Positions 1-10,963 of a stretch of DNA of 64,000 bases are shown here, one piece after another (position 1 is the first letter of the stretch; every line of letters starts with the position of its first letter). The DNA is from Isoetes taiwanensis (lineage: Eukaryota; Streptophyta; Lycopodiopsida; Isoetales; Isoetaceae), in contig JAJEKV010000031.1 in assembly GCA_021234155.1 (NCBI GenBank), positions 799,614-863,613 on the forward strand, written 5' to 3'. The translations under genes were made by a program, and so were the position numbers. The notes below the pieces were generated by a model. It made no database searches. It saw nothing but the letters and a program-made list of their open reading frames with translations, and was not told the DNA's origin.

Positions 1-905
1 TCTTGTGCAGCAAGTGAGAAAATTTGAGAGAGGACCTCTGCTACAATTGTGAAGAGCAATGGTGCCAATGGGCAACCTTGACAAATGCCACGACCAACCG
101 GAAAAAGAATCTTTGAAGGCTCTCCTTGAAAAAAAGAACAAAGCCAGAATGAGCGTAATAGTGGAGTCTCATTACATCGCCGGTGAAGTGTGCACCAAAG
201 CCAAGATGCAAGAGACACTTTTTCAAGAAAGTCCAATCAACACTGTCATAGGCTTTTGCAAAATCCAACTTCAAGTAAACAATGTCATGAGCCTGCAATC
301 TTGCCCAATAAATACCCTCATAGGTAGCCGCTACATTATTTAAAATACACCGTCGCGGCAGGAAACCTGACTGTGTAGAGGATATAGAATCAGCAAGAAT
401 GTCACGAAGCTTTTGAGCATAAGCTTTAGCAAAGATCTTGTAAACAGAAGACAACAAGGTAATGGGACGCCAATCAGAAATTGAAGAAGGCTCCTTACAC
501 TTGGGGATGAGGGAGATGCAGCCCGAATTAAGGAGCTTATCCAAATAAGTCGTTGTCTCTTGAAATCCAAAAAGCATTATAGACATCCTCACCAAGCCCG
601 GTACCAATACTTCTGAAAAAACTCCATAGGAATACCATCAATTCCAGGGCATTTGCCTTGCTTCAAAAGAGATGTAGCATCCGCCAAATCATTGAGAGTG
701 ATCTCAACTTCCAGACTAGCCTTTTGCTCTTCAGAGACAATAGGGTGAAACTTTGCAAGCAATGCCTCTTGAAAATCCTGCTGAAAGGGAAGACGACGGG
801 CCGCAAAGAAGCCAGAAAAATGATGATGCACAAAATTCTTGAGCTCGTCTGGGTCAGAAATAAGAGAACCATCAGGAACTTCGAGCGACATCAAGTCATA
901 AAACT
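1..905 (-). mobile_element. L1-type LINE, 5'-truncated, reverse transcriptase remnant
   Basis: Two overlapping minus-strand frames (about 905-589 and 607-41) encode consecutive parts of a plant L1-like reverse transcriptase. The upstream frame carries the linker with a PGIDGIPMEFF motif. The downstream frame carries DWRPITLLSSVYKIFAK, QSGFLPRR and LKLDFAKAYDSVDW, which contains the first catalytic Asp block. The two frames overlap near 600, so at least one frameshift is present and the copy is not functional. The YADD block and C-terminus lie beyond the window or are lost. The 5' junction is placed near 905, where the reading frame changes from the interrupted host-side gene (a VLDFNGVLGKF motif) to LINE sequence. 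Confidence 0.85.
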
Positions 906-3650
906 TGCCTAAAACCCCATTAAAATCCAGAACAAGGAGAATTTCAGTTAACCTCTTGGTTTTTCTTGGTTGAGGTTGTATTGGACTCGTTGAGCAGTCT
1001 GCATCTTGTCCAGGATCCGGGGTTTCTTTGTCAACTTCATCGCCTGCATCCGCATTTGGTTCATGTTCAGCACCAAAACTTTTTTCTGGTGAAGGACCCC
1101 GTGCAGAATGAATCTCAAGGGAATTAATTTTCGCCCCTAAAATAGATGCACTAGGAATCTCTTCGTGATGGCTTCTAATTGCAGTAGCATTTATCTCTCT
1201 AACATAATTGAAATGAGGAAGACCACAGAAAAATACAAAAAAAAAAAAATCATGTATGTGGCATCTGTACTTACTTGATACGACTGCATTCAGTTCACTA
1301 TCCAAATTTCGTTTTGGAGTCTCCACACCGTCAGCAGCTGGGATTGACTTAGGAGTATCAAATGGGGTAAATTCTAGGTACAACCGAGAGGTATCTTGCA
1401 GTCTCATAACTGATCGAGGCGTGGATAACTGTTGGATATTCTTGGTCTCAAATTTCTGCAATTCTGCAAACACTAAGTCAGTAGACCTGTGACAACATCA
1501 GTAAATATTAGTTAAGACACTTACTTGTGTCTATTGGTTCTTGTGGTACCACTCGAACACCAAAAGCTAAAAGCCATGTCTCAGTCATAATGTGGGCACA
1601 ACTGGGGCTGCAGCAGGTTCTAGAGTGTCTGCAAAACAAATTCAAAATCAATAGAGTTTTTAGACGAGGGTTAAAGATGATAATATTTACCTCAAATGGT
1701 GTGATAGACATGGAATGTGATACTGGTGACTGCATTCTGCTATCACAACTGGCAACATTTTACCCTCCCATTTCAGACAACGTCCACAAAATGAACAACC
1801 TTCATCAACCTCTTCTTCTGCCTTAGGAAGCATTGGAAGTGCAGGATCTAAAGGAGTGTCATGACCACTACGCTCAGAAAAAATCTCAAATCTTTGCATT
1901 TGAGGTTGCAGCTCCAGCAGTAAGTCTTCACATGCCTTTAGCTCAATTTCAGTTTCTGCTAGTTCCTTATTTAATTGATTCAGCCCAGGCAACACTGTAC
2001 CATTTAGCTCTTTATCCTTTAGTTCGCTTACAACCCGAACACCCTCTGCTGCTTTCGGGCTGCCATGATTGATTGCCATCTGTGCAAATCAGCTCTAATT
2101 TCTGATGCTTTATGCTCCATCAACTCAATCTTTCTTTTGATATCATTTTTCCTATCCTCGTTTGCTTGCAATCGTTGCTTGCATCTATCAAACCTAGCTG
2201 ATGTTGCAGCCAACCATTCCTTCACAAGTCTACCATAGTCTGCAAAACAAAATACTACGTATATGTCAGCCTCCTAACATAGTAAGCCACGTACTGATGG
2301 AAAACCACAATCATACACCACACAACACAAGGTAGTCTCTACACACCACCACATACCACACACCACACAACATACGCTGCACAGTACACACCAAACAACA
2401 CGCTGTGGTGGTAGCAAGGAGTGGTGGGACATTGTGCAGGGTGGTAAAGTGTGGTGGTGGTGGTGGTGTGTGTGGTGGTGGGGGGGTGGTGGTGGGGTTT
2501 GGTGGTGGTGGTGGTGGGGTGTGTGGTGGTGGTGGTGGAGTGTGGTGTGGGACATGGTGGAGTGTGGTGATGGGGTGTGGTGGTGGAGTGTGGGGTGGGG
2601 TGTGGTGTGGTGTGGTGGTGGTGGTGGAGTGTGGTGGTAGTGGATTGTGGTGTGGGACATGGTGGAGTCCGGTGGTGTGTGGTGGTGGTGGTGGAGTGTG
2701 GTAGTGGTGGTGGAGTGTGGTGGTGGGGTGTGGTGGAGGGGTGTGGTGTGGGACATGGTGGAGTGTGGCGGTGGGAGATAGTAGAGTGTAGTGGTGGGAG
2801 ATGGTGGGGTGTGGTGTGGGACATGGTGGATGCCAACAACTCACCGTCCACCGACCACACATACCTCATCTATCATTCTCGCATCCATTGCACGAAATGC
2901 CCCACAGATGGCATCATAGAGACACAACATGACAATACAGCCAGCATGATGCAAAATGGTAGTAGACATACCTGATTCTTGAAGTGGATTTGATGTTACC
3001 TTTTCTATGTTGATAGAAACAATCTAGGTCAAGCTTGAGATTTTTTTCTGTTGTAACACAACTAATAATTGAACATACCTGCAATGGCATGTTTTGGTCT
3101 CAGAACATTGCTCTGCTTTTCTATTTTGATTGTGAGTTCAGATTGAATGTGTGGTCTAGAGTAACCTGATTTGGTTTTTTCCCTATCATCTTCATCATCC
3201 CTGTCACTTTTACTATTTTCCTCCTCGTCGGGTTGGATTTGCCTATGCTTTCTCTTGGGTCTAGAAGAACCTGCCTCTCTGCTTTCTCATCGAGTTTTAT
3301 AATAATCCGAGAAGCTCTTCCAATTAACAGCCTCCCCCTTTATATGCAGATAATAAGCCACTACCCAGGTTCCAGGAGCCATTCCACCCCATGTATGTGG
3401 CTTCCCTGTAATTCTTTTGTAAATTTGCATGAACTCTTTGTATTGTTCATTGCTCAGATTCTTCAACCTATACAAGAAAACATATGCCTTAATTTTTCAG
3501 TTTGAACAAAACGTTTGGAGGAAAATACCTGTAGCCAGATTTATTTGGAACTCTGTCACCCCAAAGCTTCTTTAGATCTTCATGGGGCACAATCTCTTGT
3601 TTGAGGAGAGATTTCATCGTGTAACCAGTGGCGTTCAATTCTGACTCCAT
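905..3650 (-). pseudogene. WG/NW-domain, coiled-coil, RING-like protein, seven exons, cut by LINE
   Basis: The start ATG is at 3648-3650. Exons supported by GT/AG ends are 3529-3650, 3079-3467, about 2865-2971, 1691-2239, 1525-1628, 1275-1486 and about 905-1230. The N-terminal domain has LKKLWGDRV, then GYRLKN, GGMAPGTWVVAYYL and VNWKSFSDYYK; the same residues recur in the genes at 4333 and 13226. An acidic/basic linker follows, then a coiled coil (about 1850-2230), then a RING-H2-like finger CSFC...CSHQYHIPC...CCSPSC split over exons 4 and 5. The last exon ends with LLVLDFNGVLGKF, which resembles motif I of FCP1/NIF phosphatases, exactly where the LINE begins. Defects are an in-frame TGA near 3290, a frameshift near 2060 and the LINE insertion. 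Molecular function is unknown. The RING suggests a ubiquitin or SUMO ligase role, which is inference. Confidence 0.7.
2402..2830 (+). repeat. GTGG/TGG-rich minisatellite in an intron
   Basis: About 430 bp of imperfect GTGGTGG, GGGTGTGGTG and GGACATGGTGGAGTGTGG units. It lies in the intron between the third and fourth exons of the minus-strand WG/NW-coiled-coil gene. The Trp/Gly and His/Pro/Thr-rich frames through it are translation artefacts of the repeat. Long purine-skewed G-runs could form G-quadruplexes, which is inference. Confidence 0.95.
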
Positions 3651-3868
3651 TAGGGTTCAATCGGCAAGAAGCGGCAAAAGAAGAGAAGAAGAGGTGATTA
3701 TTTCTTAATTTAAAATGAGGGACGATGACGTGGCATAAAATTCAAAATAACCGACGCTCATTAATTCGCACTCCCGCAATCTCCGCTTCGGTGTGCACCA
3801 CCCGATTCTACCACAAAGGTGGTGCCAAAATGTGGCGTCAAAATGCGCATTTTTGATACACCACAGCG

Positions 3869-3879
3869 TGCTTTTACCC
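3869..3879 (-). repeat. Candidate transposon terminal inverted repeat (GGGTAAAAGCA)
   Basis: The reverse complement reads GGGTAAAAGCA, identical to the first 11 bases of both ends of the transposon at 12974-22219. It lies about 220 bp upstream of the ATG at 3650, as the 12974 end lies about 250 bp upstream of the homologous ATG at 13226. Both ends also share a nearby AATGCRCATTTT block. The opposite end is not visible and may be outside the window or destroyed by the LINE. Confidence 0.55.
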
Positions 3880-4332
3880 GTGTATCTGACAAACCAAATG
3901 CAGTGTCTAAGGTGCATAGCATTGTTTATTTCTTAAGAACCCCCAAATTTTTTTGCCCTGAAGCTTTCTCTCATTTCATCAAAGGTCTAGAATAGGGATT
4001 TTGTTCATGTTTGTGCTACAGGCAGGAACAAAGGAAAAGGCAAAAACCACCTTCTGTCTTTTCTTGTTAGAATTGGTGTTTCTTTCTTGTGGGATCTTAA
4101 GCTTCTATGTGATGTGGTCATCTCTCTAGACAGCTTGTTGAGTAATGCTGCGTCTTAATATTTTACATGCTGCTAAGTTCATCTTTCTAGGCAGGGAAAA
4201 TATAGGACTATAATAGCTTTTATGGACCAAAATCGTCTCTAGCCAATTGTTACAAAATCTTTAGATTCAATTCAAGCATTTCTTTAATTCTAGTCAATCT
4301 TTAAACTTTGTCTTAATATGTTTACAGATCTC

Positions 4333-4847
4333 ATGGAAGCAAAACCAAACGATGCAATTCCAAATTTGAGCAGCAAAGGTTTGATCTTTAAGGAGTTATA
4401 TAAATCAGAGGACAGGAATGTTGATGAGAATGACATGCGAAAGATGTGGGGTCCAAAGGTAAATGGTAAGTCTTGTTATAGGTTCAGATTATTGAAGGAA
4501 AACAATAAGGAAGAGTTTCTATCATTGTATACAAAAATACATGATCGTAAGAAGGTTTTAGGAGGGCAGGTGCCTCAAGCATTGGCAGTAGCATTTCTCT
4601 TACATTGCAATGGCCGTGAAATAAACTGGATGAGCTTCTACAAGCATGCAAAGTCAGCTGCAAAGAGTAGAGCACTTTCAAACAATGATGGCCTGGAAAA
4701 AGTTACAACAAATATTGTTCCTCAATTGACAATGTCTCCAATTGCGCCAGTGAATGTTGATAAGCCCACTTCACAAATCTATGTTAGCTCTAATGTGACA
4801 TGTAAGACCCAGGTGAATGATGCCAATTATGTAAAAAAAAATACCAG
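4333..4847 (+). pseudogene. WG/NW-domain exon (second copy), 5' part only
   Basis: An open exon begins just after a splice acceptor (gtttacag ending at 4327). It has ATG at 4333 and ends at a donor, CCAG|GTAC, at 4847. The encoded protein carries DMRKMWGPKV, KSCYRFRLLK, GGQVPQALAVAFLLHCNG and INWMSFYKHAK. This aligns column by column with the N-terminal domains at 3650 (minus) and 13226 (plus). A Ser/Thr/Val-rich stretch follows. No coiled coil or RING exon is seen downstream. Instead, 350 bp further on, a minus-strand transposase N-terminus faces it. The arrangement is what an internal deletion of the 12974-22219 type of element would leave. Function is unknown. Confidence 0.65.
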
Positions 4848-5129
4848 GTACTATTTGATTGCTGTTTTTTTTTTTTTTTTCTATAGTACATTCTTAGCTA
4901 AATCTAAAATCGTTATTGTATTCATAGTTAGAAGCATGTGGTTGTATATGTTTTAAGTCAAAGCTGAACTTGCAGTTAACTCATAGGTAAAAGCATGCAT
5001 TCGTGAGTTGCAGCTACAAGCTTAAGCACATGTTCTAGTCGTACAAACATATAAAATCTAACCAAACAACTTGCATTAATCAGAATTTATAAATTTTTTA
5101 CAATATAGAAAAAGGAAGGAAGGAATGAA

Positions 5130-5845
5130 CCTGTGTATCCTCCAAATAATGTGTGGCATGTTCTTGTTTAATACTCTTTGCTAGCCTTTTGTATCTCACA
5201 TTCTTGCATTCGGTGAAACCCTTGTATTTGCATCCCAAAATTCATGAACCAGCTCAATGACATCATCTGTAATCGAACCAATCCTCTTGGATCTTCTGTA
5301 AAAGACCCACCCAGCTTTATCAACATTCACTTGTTTGTGCTTATCTATTGCCATTGCAATATTTCTCGGATGGACTCCCAAAACTTTACCCAAGTTTCTC
5401 TTACTAATAGTCTTACTTATGCAACCACCATCTCCAATAGCCATTGCAAGTACGCTTTTTTTCGCTGCCATGAGTCTATGCTTGTAGAAGATTTTACGGA
5501 CTGAATGTTTCCTCTAATGTTACCAACCAACTGATTTTTCATCTCCATATTTCTGAATTCATCACCAAGAAACTCTCTAACTTCTTTATCTTTTATGAAT
5601 CCACTCAAAACTTCTCTTTTCTCTTCAGTGTCCATTTTAGATGTATTTCTAACAAATGAAAAGACTATATTAGCCACAATTTTACTCCTGCGAATGTTCC
5701 TTTGGCTGACACAACAAGAACTCTCTTGCAGAGTAGCTTGTCTTTCCTCTTTTCTTCGTTTTCGTTGCCTTCTCTTTTTTAAAGTCTCTTGCTCTGATCT
5801 CCTCTTCTTTTTTCCCTTTGAATTGTTCACATTTGCGTCTTCCAT
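5130..5845 (-). pseudogene. Transposase-like protein, N-terminal fragment (HTH + FWxxNTRVSPN)
   Basis: It starts at ATG 5845. A Lys/Arg-rich N-terminus (KKKRR, KKRRQRKRRK) is followed by a helix-rich region. After a frameshift near 5440-5500 come a helix-turn-helix-like segment (SKRNLGKVLGVHPRNIAMAI) and the motif VHEFWDANTRVSPNAR. A further frame change at 5225 gives a THYLEDTQ-like continuation ending at a possible splice donor near 5130. The FWxxNT(K/R)VSP motif recurs on the minus strand at about 21350-21400 in the large transposon. This marks both as the same transposase-like family, known from plants and invertebrates as repeat-associated uncharacterised proteins. The catalytic half is missing here. 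Confidence 0.65.
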
Positions 5846-5849
5846 TATT

Positions 5850-7160
5850 AGCTATGTTCATCAAAAGAAATGAGCTATGCTTACATGATAATTCTGGCCT
5901 TGTCATATGGCTTCATCATAGTGGTTCTAATATGATAACAAGAAGCTATTTGTTTGTGGTCTCAATCTGATAACAAAGAAGCGCGAATTTTTCTAATTTC
6001 TCTTCATAATTTCTCATGTTACTGGTCTGATACCAAAGACAAGATTGGATGTACTCGTAATTGAGTTTTTGTAAAACAAAATTTGAAAGAAGATTGAGTT
6101 TTTTTTGCCTTACTTGTTCAGGTACAGTTGCTGTGATGGTATCGATTTTTCATGCCTTCATTTATGTGATCCTTCCCTTCCCTGATACAAGCATGAGACT
6201 GTCTCCTGGCATTACCGAGTTCTTGGAAAAAAAAATTCAATCGAGTTTCTTGGAACGATTTTTTGAAAATTCCCTACGTAGCATACAGTGGTTGCCATAA
6301 GAACCAAATGAATTTAGTATAGGGATGACCTACTTTTCAAACTATTTTTGGGGGGACAGGGGGGACAACCTAAATGAGACACTATATTGTGCTTTCTTCC
6401 CTCATATTAGGATCATTATGCTTTAAAGAAGAAGCTGGAGGTGCCTTGGTTGCATGAGAATAGGAATGTTCCAAAGCAGCAACTTGATCAGATGCTTCCT
6501 TAGCAAGTCTAGTCACTTGGCAAGTCAGGCTTTCTTCCAATGCTCTCATGCAGGTATTAGAACTGGTAGATAGATTAGAGACATGGCGGAGTAAATCCTG
6601 CCTCTGCTTGCCCATATATCAACCATTAGATTCTCCAAAGTTATATGACAAGCATCAAACTCCAATTTAGTGCCCTCAATTGCTTTCTAAAGCTTTGCAT
6701 GCTCATCATTAATTTTGCTAGTGAGTGTTTCAAGGCCATTACGACACTTTGCAAATTCAGACCTCAATGCACATTTTAATTGTGCCATCTCCTCTTGCTG
6801 CATTTGCAAAGTAGCAGTAAGTGTCAAACTTATTCTCTAAGTCTTTTTGAAGCAAATTGACATAGAGAGGAAGACGGGCTAGATGAGGGACCTTGGGCAA
6901 ATCTTCAGAAATCAATGCCTCAGCAATTCGCTCCCCTTCATGAACCTGTGCATGTTGGAGGTATTCGTGGGCAATTTTCATTTACAACACTTGTAGTAGA
7001 TGCAATCTGCTACTCATCAGCACCACGTGTTGAATCTCCAATGCATGTTGGATGTTCCTCTGAGCTATCTATATCGTTAGCACCTGTAGAAGTTTGGTTG
7101 GACAACGCTTATCTCGTTGGGAGTAAAGATGCAATGCCTACCCAATGTCTACTATTTTAA
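5850..7160. other. Decayed region with a coiled-coil-like minus-strand ORF remnant
   Basis: Short minus-strand frames at 6382-6615 and 6757-6981 read as helical, Glu/Lys/Leu-rich protein (for example ALEESLTCQVTRLAKEASDQ) interrupted by stops. They could be parts of one retroelement or host coiled-coil protein, but I do not recognise it. No conserved enzyme motif is present. A segment of it is repeated in opposite orientation at 8535-8657. Confidence 0.35.
6402..6530 (-). repeat. Diverged inverted repeat, partner of 8535-8657
   Basis: The minus strand encodes LAKEASDQVAALEHSYSHAT followed by KAPPASSLKHNDPN. The plus strand at 8535-8657 encodes the closely similar LAKEMTGLVVAFEYSYSHAT, then KTPPVSSSSKHNDP. 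The pair therefore represents two copies of the same coding fragment in opposite orientation, 2 kb apart. Confidence 0.7.
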
Positions 7161-8530
7161 GTGAGTGTTTTTATTGAGATGTCGAGTGATGTCATCCTTG
7201 TAGCTGTCGAGTGACGTCACCCTTAGTAGCTGCTATCTTTCTTCGTGGATCTTAGAGGCTTGAAGGGATGGCGACGATCAGACTCTAGCTGCTTTGATTG
7301 AGGTATTGATGTGCGAGCAAAGGGGTTAACAGACACCAGAGAAGAGTTCCCTTGCTGCTGCAAAGGAATGGAATGAGCAATCGCCTCCAGAAGGCAAAAA
7401 ATGGATCAGAGTTACAGCAGCAATAACCTACCAAATCCCCCTCAGTATGAACTACTTTGGAAAGATCACAATACAAAGTTCTTTGGATCTTGCACCAAAG
7501 AACACTCTGATCCGAGTTTGGATGCTCCAAATATGAGCAAAAAGTTACTACCAGTGCAAGATCCTTTAGAGGGCCGAATTAACCAGATCTAAAACAGTGA
7601 GCATCTGTCAGAAGACCCTACAATCTATACGTCATTGGAAAGATCATAACGTAAGCTTTCCAACACTCCAAAAAACACTCCAATCTGGCTTTAGATGTTC
7701 CAAATATGCACAAAAAGGTAATACTAGTGCATGAACTTTTTCATAGGCGCTAGAGAGAGAAAATTATAGCGCCCATTATACATACTTGAGGTCCTAGATG
7801 AGCATCTTCAATTACTGAGCCCTCAGTAATCATCATGGCCCACTTATATTTTCTTCTTGCTTGTAGTATCATCATTATTGCAAAGGTTTTTTCTTTATCT
7901 AGTATCATGATTATTGCAAAGGTTTTTGATCATCTTCGACCCTTTTTGTTTGTGGTGACTGTGACGGATTTAGTTCTATTGCTATTAATGCCTTTTCCAT
8001 TATAAGTGGTGATCTATGACTCCGTTTTGAATGTAATTTGTTGCATTGAAAAAGCTCATTCTAGCATCTTTTGGATGTGTTTTCATTGGTAAGAAAAATA
8101 ATTTCTGGCTAGACAAAGGGTTCCTATCACTAGCACCATAATTTTTGTCAAAACTTGAGACTCAAGACTCAGATCTGTGCAAACATTGTTGCTTTTGTAA
8201 GCTCGTTCTAAGGTCTTTCCAATGATATAATAATGATCATGTTCAGTTAGAATCTTAGGGTAGAAACAATAGATGTACAAACTAGTCTCTTAGGGTTTTG
8301 ATTTTATTTGCTATGGGGTGGCAAGCTCAAAAACAAAGCCCAGCTCTGAAGAAGAATCAAACTGGATGTGTAAGTTAGAATTGGAAGAGTGCAAAGTTGG
8401 AATTTGATGCTTCTCATATAAATGTGGAGCATCTAGTGGTTGATATCGGCAAGCAACTGCAAGACTTCCTCTGACTTCATGTGTCAACGAGTTGTAATAC
8501 TTGCATGCTCGCATTGGAAGAAAGAATGAC
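7160..8530. other. Non-coding interval with a diverged tandem repeat
   Basis: No credible gene. About 7459-7566 and 7636-7740 are diverged copies of one unit (TGGAAAGATCAYAA..., CACTCYRATC..., ATGYTCCAAATATG). A related stretch occurs in reverse orientation near 8140-8240. Such repeats are common in LTRs, but no LTR boundaries could be fixed. Confidence 0.4.
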
Positions 8531-8534
8531 ATAT

Positions 8535-8657
8535 AAAGTGACAGGGCTTGCTAAGGAGATGACTGGTCTAGTTGTTGCTTTTGAATATTCCTATTCTCAT
8601 GCAACCAAGACACCTCCAGTCTCTTCCTCTTCCAAGCACAACGATCCTATAATATGA
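8535..8657 (+). repeat. Diverged inverted repeat, partner of 6402-6530
   Basis: This copy encodes SYSHATKTPPVSSSSKHNDP on the plus strand, matching the minus-strand fragment at 6402-6530. No longer ORF surrounds it. The sequence to its left (8310-8530) has a minus-strand frame without recognisable domains. Confidence 0.7.
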
Positions 8658-8659
8658 AA

Positions 8660-9780
8660 TCTATGCCTCCATGTAGCAAGTCTTGCATCTACCGTTGCTT
8701 AGAGCCGTGAAAAATACATTGATATGTATAATTGTCAGTGTAACTTGGTGATACGTGGTATGTCATAAGAAGCAGAAGGTATATACTTTGATGTTGGATA
8801 AATTAGCCATCATAATAATTATTGTTGTTACTGCTTCACACATGGTAGAAATATTGCATAGGGAAATTCATAGTGTCAAATTTGAGTAATAAAATGGCTA
8901 TCATATAGTGGGCAAAGAGATTAAAAGGGATATATTTGTATTTGAATTTTGACCTTATGAAGTCATGACAGTTAGCAAGATGCTAGAATTTCCAAAAGGT
9001 TTAGGACATTCAAAAGAATGGTGGTAAGGATGCATTGATTCGTGGCAAACTACATATTTTTATACCATCTCATGTAACATTTGCTGATACATTCATCATG
9101 TTGCGTCCACTCATTCTATTACTACTGGTTCCATTCCCCCTGTATACCCACGAGATGCAAAAGCACACATTCTACTCCTTCATCTCTCCACCACATCTTC
9201 ACATGCTCCAGGCATTTCCTCTCATAATGTTGCTAATGGTACATCTGCTACTGCTGCAGCTGCAGCTACTGCTGCTCATGGATCGTGGATGTTGTAGATG
9301 TAGAGAAAGTGAGGGTTGATTAGAAGGCCGAGGCTTACCACTGGAATTCCTAGTATGCCCCTAGTATGTGATCAATGGCCATTATCATGCAGCCTGGGAG
9401 CAACCTTTGTTAGCAGCAAAGCCTGGATACATATAATAATGGAAACCATTCCTTTTTTTTCCCGTATATTGCAAAGTGATAGTGCAAATATAGGTGTTAC
9501 ACTCGAGTACAAATGCTTGGAATGTTAATTCTTGCAGCGTGCATTCAGTGTAAATATGAAATATGGCAGATTGAACACCCTACCTTAAGCAGGCCACAGT
9601 CTTATTACCTTCTTATGTCTACCTTTACTTACATTTGCATCTTGCTGCCATGAGGTAGATAAGACTTGGCATCAGGTGAAGGCACCACATCGAAAATGGA
9701 TAATTAAGGTATATAACTGACAAGCAGAAGCTAACAAATTATTGGCAAAGAGATGGAGACACTACATTTTTTTCTATTCA
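8660..9780. other. Intergenic, nothing recognised
   Basis: AT-rich sequence with short frames only. The 94-codon plus-strand frame at 9035-9319 is Leu-rich and shows no family motif. I treat it as chance. Confidence 0.4.
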
Positions 9781-9789
9781 TACTTCACA

Positions 9790-10351
9790 TGGATCATATT
9801 ATAGGGAATAGAATAGAATAGAATAGAATAGAATAGAATAGTTTTTTTTAACGTCCACGGAGACCAATAGGTCATGGGACCCATACAATGGGCTAGTACA
9901 ATCATTACTACTAGGATTAAAAAACCCCTGCCTCGAAAGGTTTTCAAGGGAAAAACCTTTGCAGTAATGGTGATACTAGACAAGCAGAGATAATGACTAC
10001 TGAGGGCTCAGTAATTGCAGACGTTTATCTAGAACCTCAAGTATGTATAATGCCAAGTCATGCACAGATGGTGCTCTGAGAAGTTGTGGAAGCGTGGAAT
10101 GGAATGCTAGGGTCAAAAAATGATTCCGGACTATCTCAAAAGCAGGGCAACTCAGAAGAGTATGGTTTTCATCTTCAATAACCTCATGAATCGCAACAGC
10201 ACATAGTCTCGCTTCGCGGCAATTGCGCCGCTCCCATCTACCTGCCTCAATCCGTGACTTTGTGGGACCCCGCGGCGAATTGATGCAATAGCTACAAGCT
10301 TGTTCCTGGACAATGAAGCAAGCAAATGAGCTTGGGGCCCTGGTGCCAAGG
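9790..10351 (-). mobile_element. LINE 3' end: C-terminal zinc-finger region, 3' UTR and (TATTC)n tail
   Basis: The minus-strand frame 10350-9997 encodes a LINE C-terminus with GRWERRNCREARLC...EDENHTLLSCPAF, the Cys/His cluster typical of this LINE family. The same layout (GRWRRINREDRICMTC...EDE) occurs on plus at 57140-57220. Downstream is a 3' UTR with a stem-like AAGGTTTTTCCC...GGGGTTTTTTAATCC block (about 9900-9960) and then a (TATTC)n tail at 9808-9840. The upstream part is cut off at 10351 by the gypsy LTR. Confidence 0.75.
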
Positions 10352-10963
10352 TGTTGACCCTCAACCTGGCTTAGAGAGTCACACACAAGAAGCCAACTTG
10401 AATTTTCACTCAAGCTGGGGTTAGAACCTCCAGATCACTTAAGGTGATCAATCTACACAAGAGTTTTTCAAAGAAAAGCTCGATTCTGAGAGTTTTCATA
10501 CCTTTCCCAATTCTGGAATTTGGCCCCTTTACTCAAATCGATGCCAATCCCATATGCAGATTGATTTCCAAGGTCAGATGATTGTGACTTGTTCAGAAAA
10601 GTTGTAGGCGAGTAAGGGTAAAGATCTTGACCAAGTCTGAGTTTTAATTTGTAAGATATTCGATCTCAAAGTTGGGTCAAATTTTGGTCAATACCAGTCA
10701 AAGCTGAAAACAGAGCTCAGAGTTTTATAACTTGAGTTGTAGGATGAAATTTGAGGAAATTCCAAAACTAAGATGCTATATGAATTTCAAAGGTAAGGTG
10801 CATGCTGTCAAATAATGATTTGAATCACTAAAACTATTTTTTTGGCACTGTTTTATGGATATCAGTCTAAATTTGTATCAGACAGAATGCAAAAAATGGT
10901 AACTTGAGTTTGGAATGGAATTTTTTCGAAATTTTTGTGCACACAGATGCAAATAAGATGGGA
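10352..10963 (-). repeat. 3' LTR copy of gypsy element (shared segment)
   Basis: Starts with TG and is nearly identical to 28178-28789. The LTR probably continues beyond 10963, but the other copy is cut there, so the inner boundary and the polypurine tract could not be placed. Confidence 0.8.

Noticed and set aside
2274-2975. Long His/Pro/Thr-rich and Trp/Gly-rich frames
   Set aside because: They are translations of the GTGG minisatellite in several frames on both strands, not genes.
905-3650. Ordinary single-copy host gene
   Set aside because: Homologues recur inside a defined transposon and next to a matching TIR end, so mobile-element origin is more likely, though domestication cannot be excluded.
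9035-9319. Secreted or membrane Leu-rich peptide
   Set aside because: No upstream context, no conserved motif; consistent with chance.
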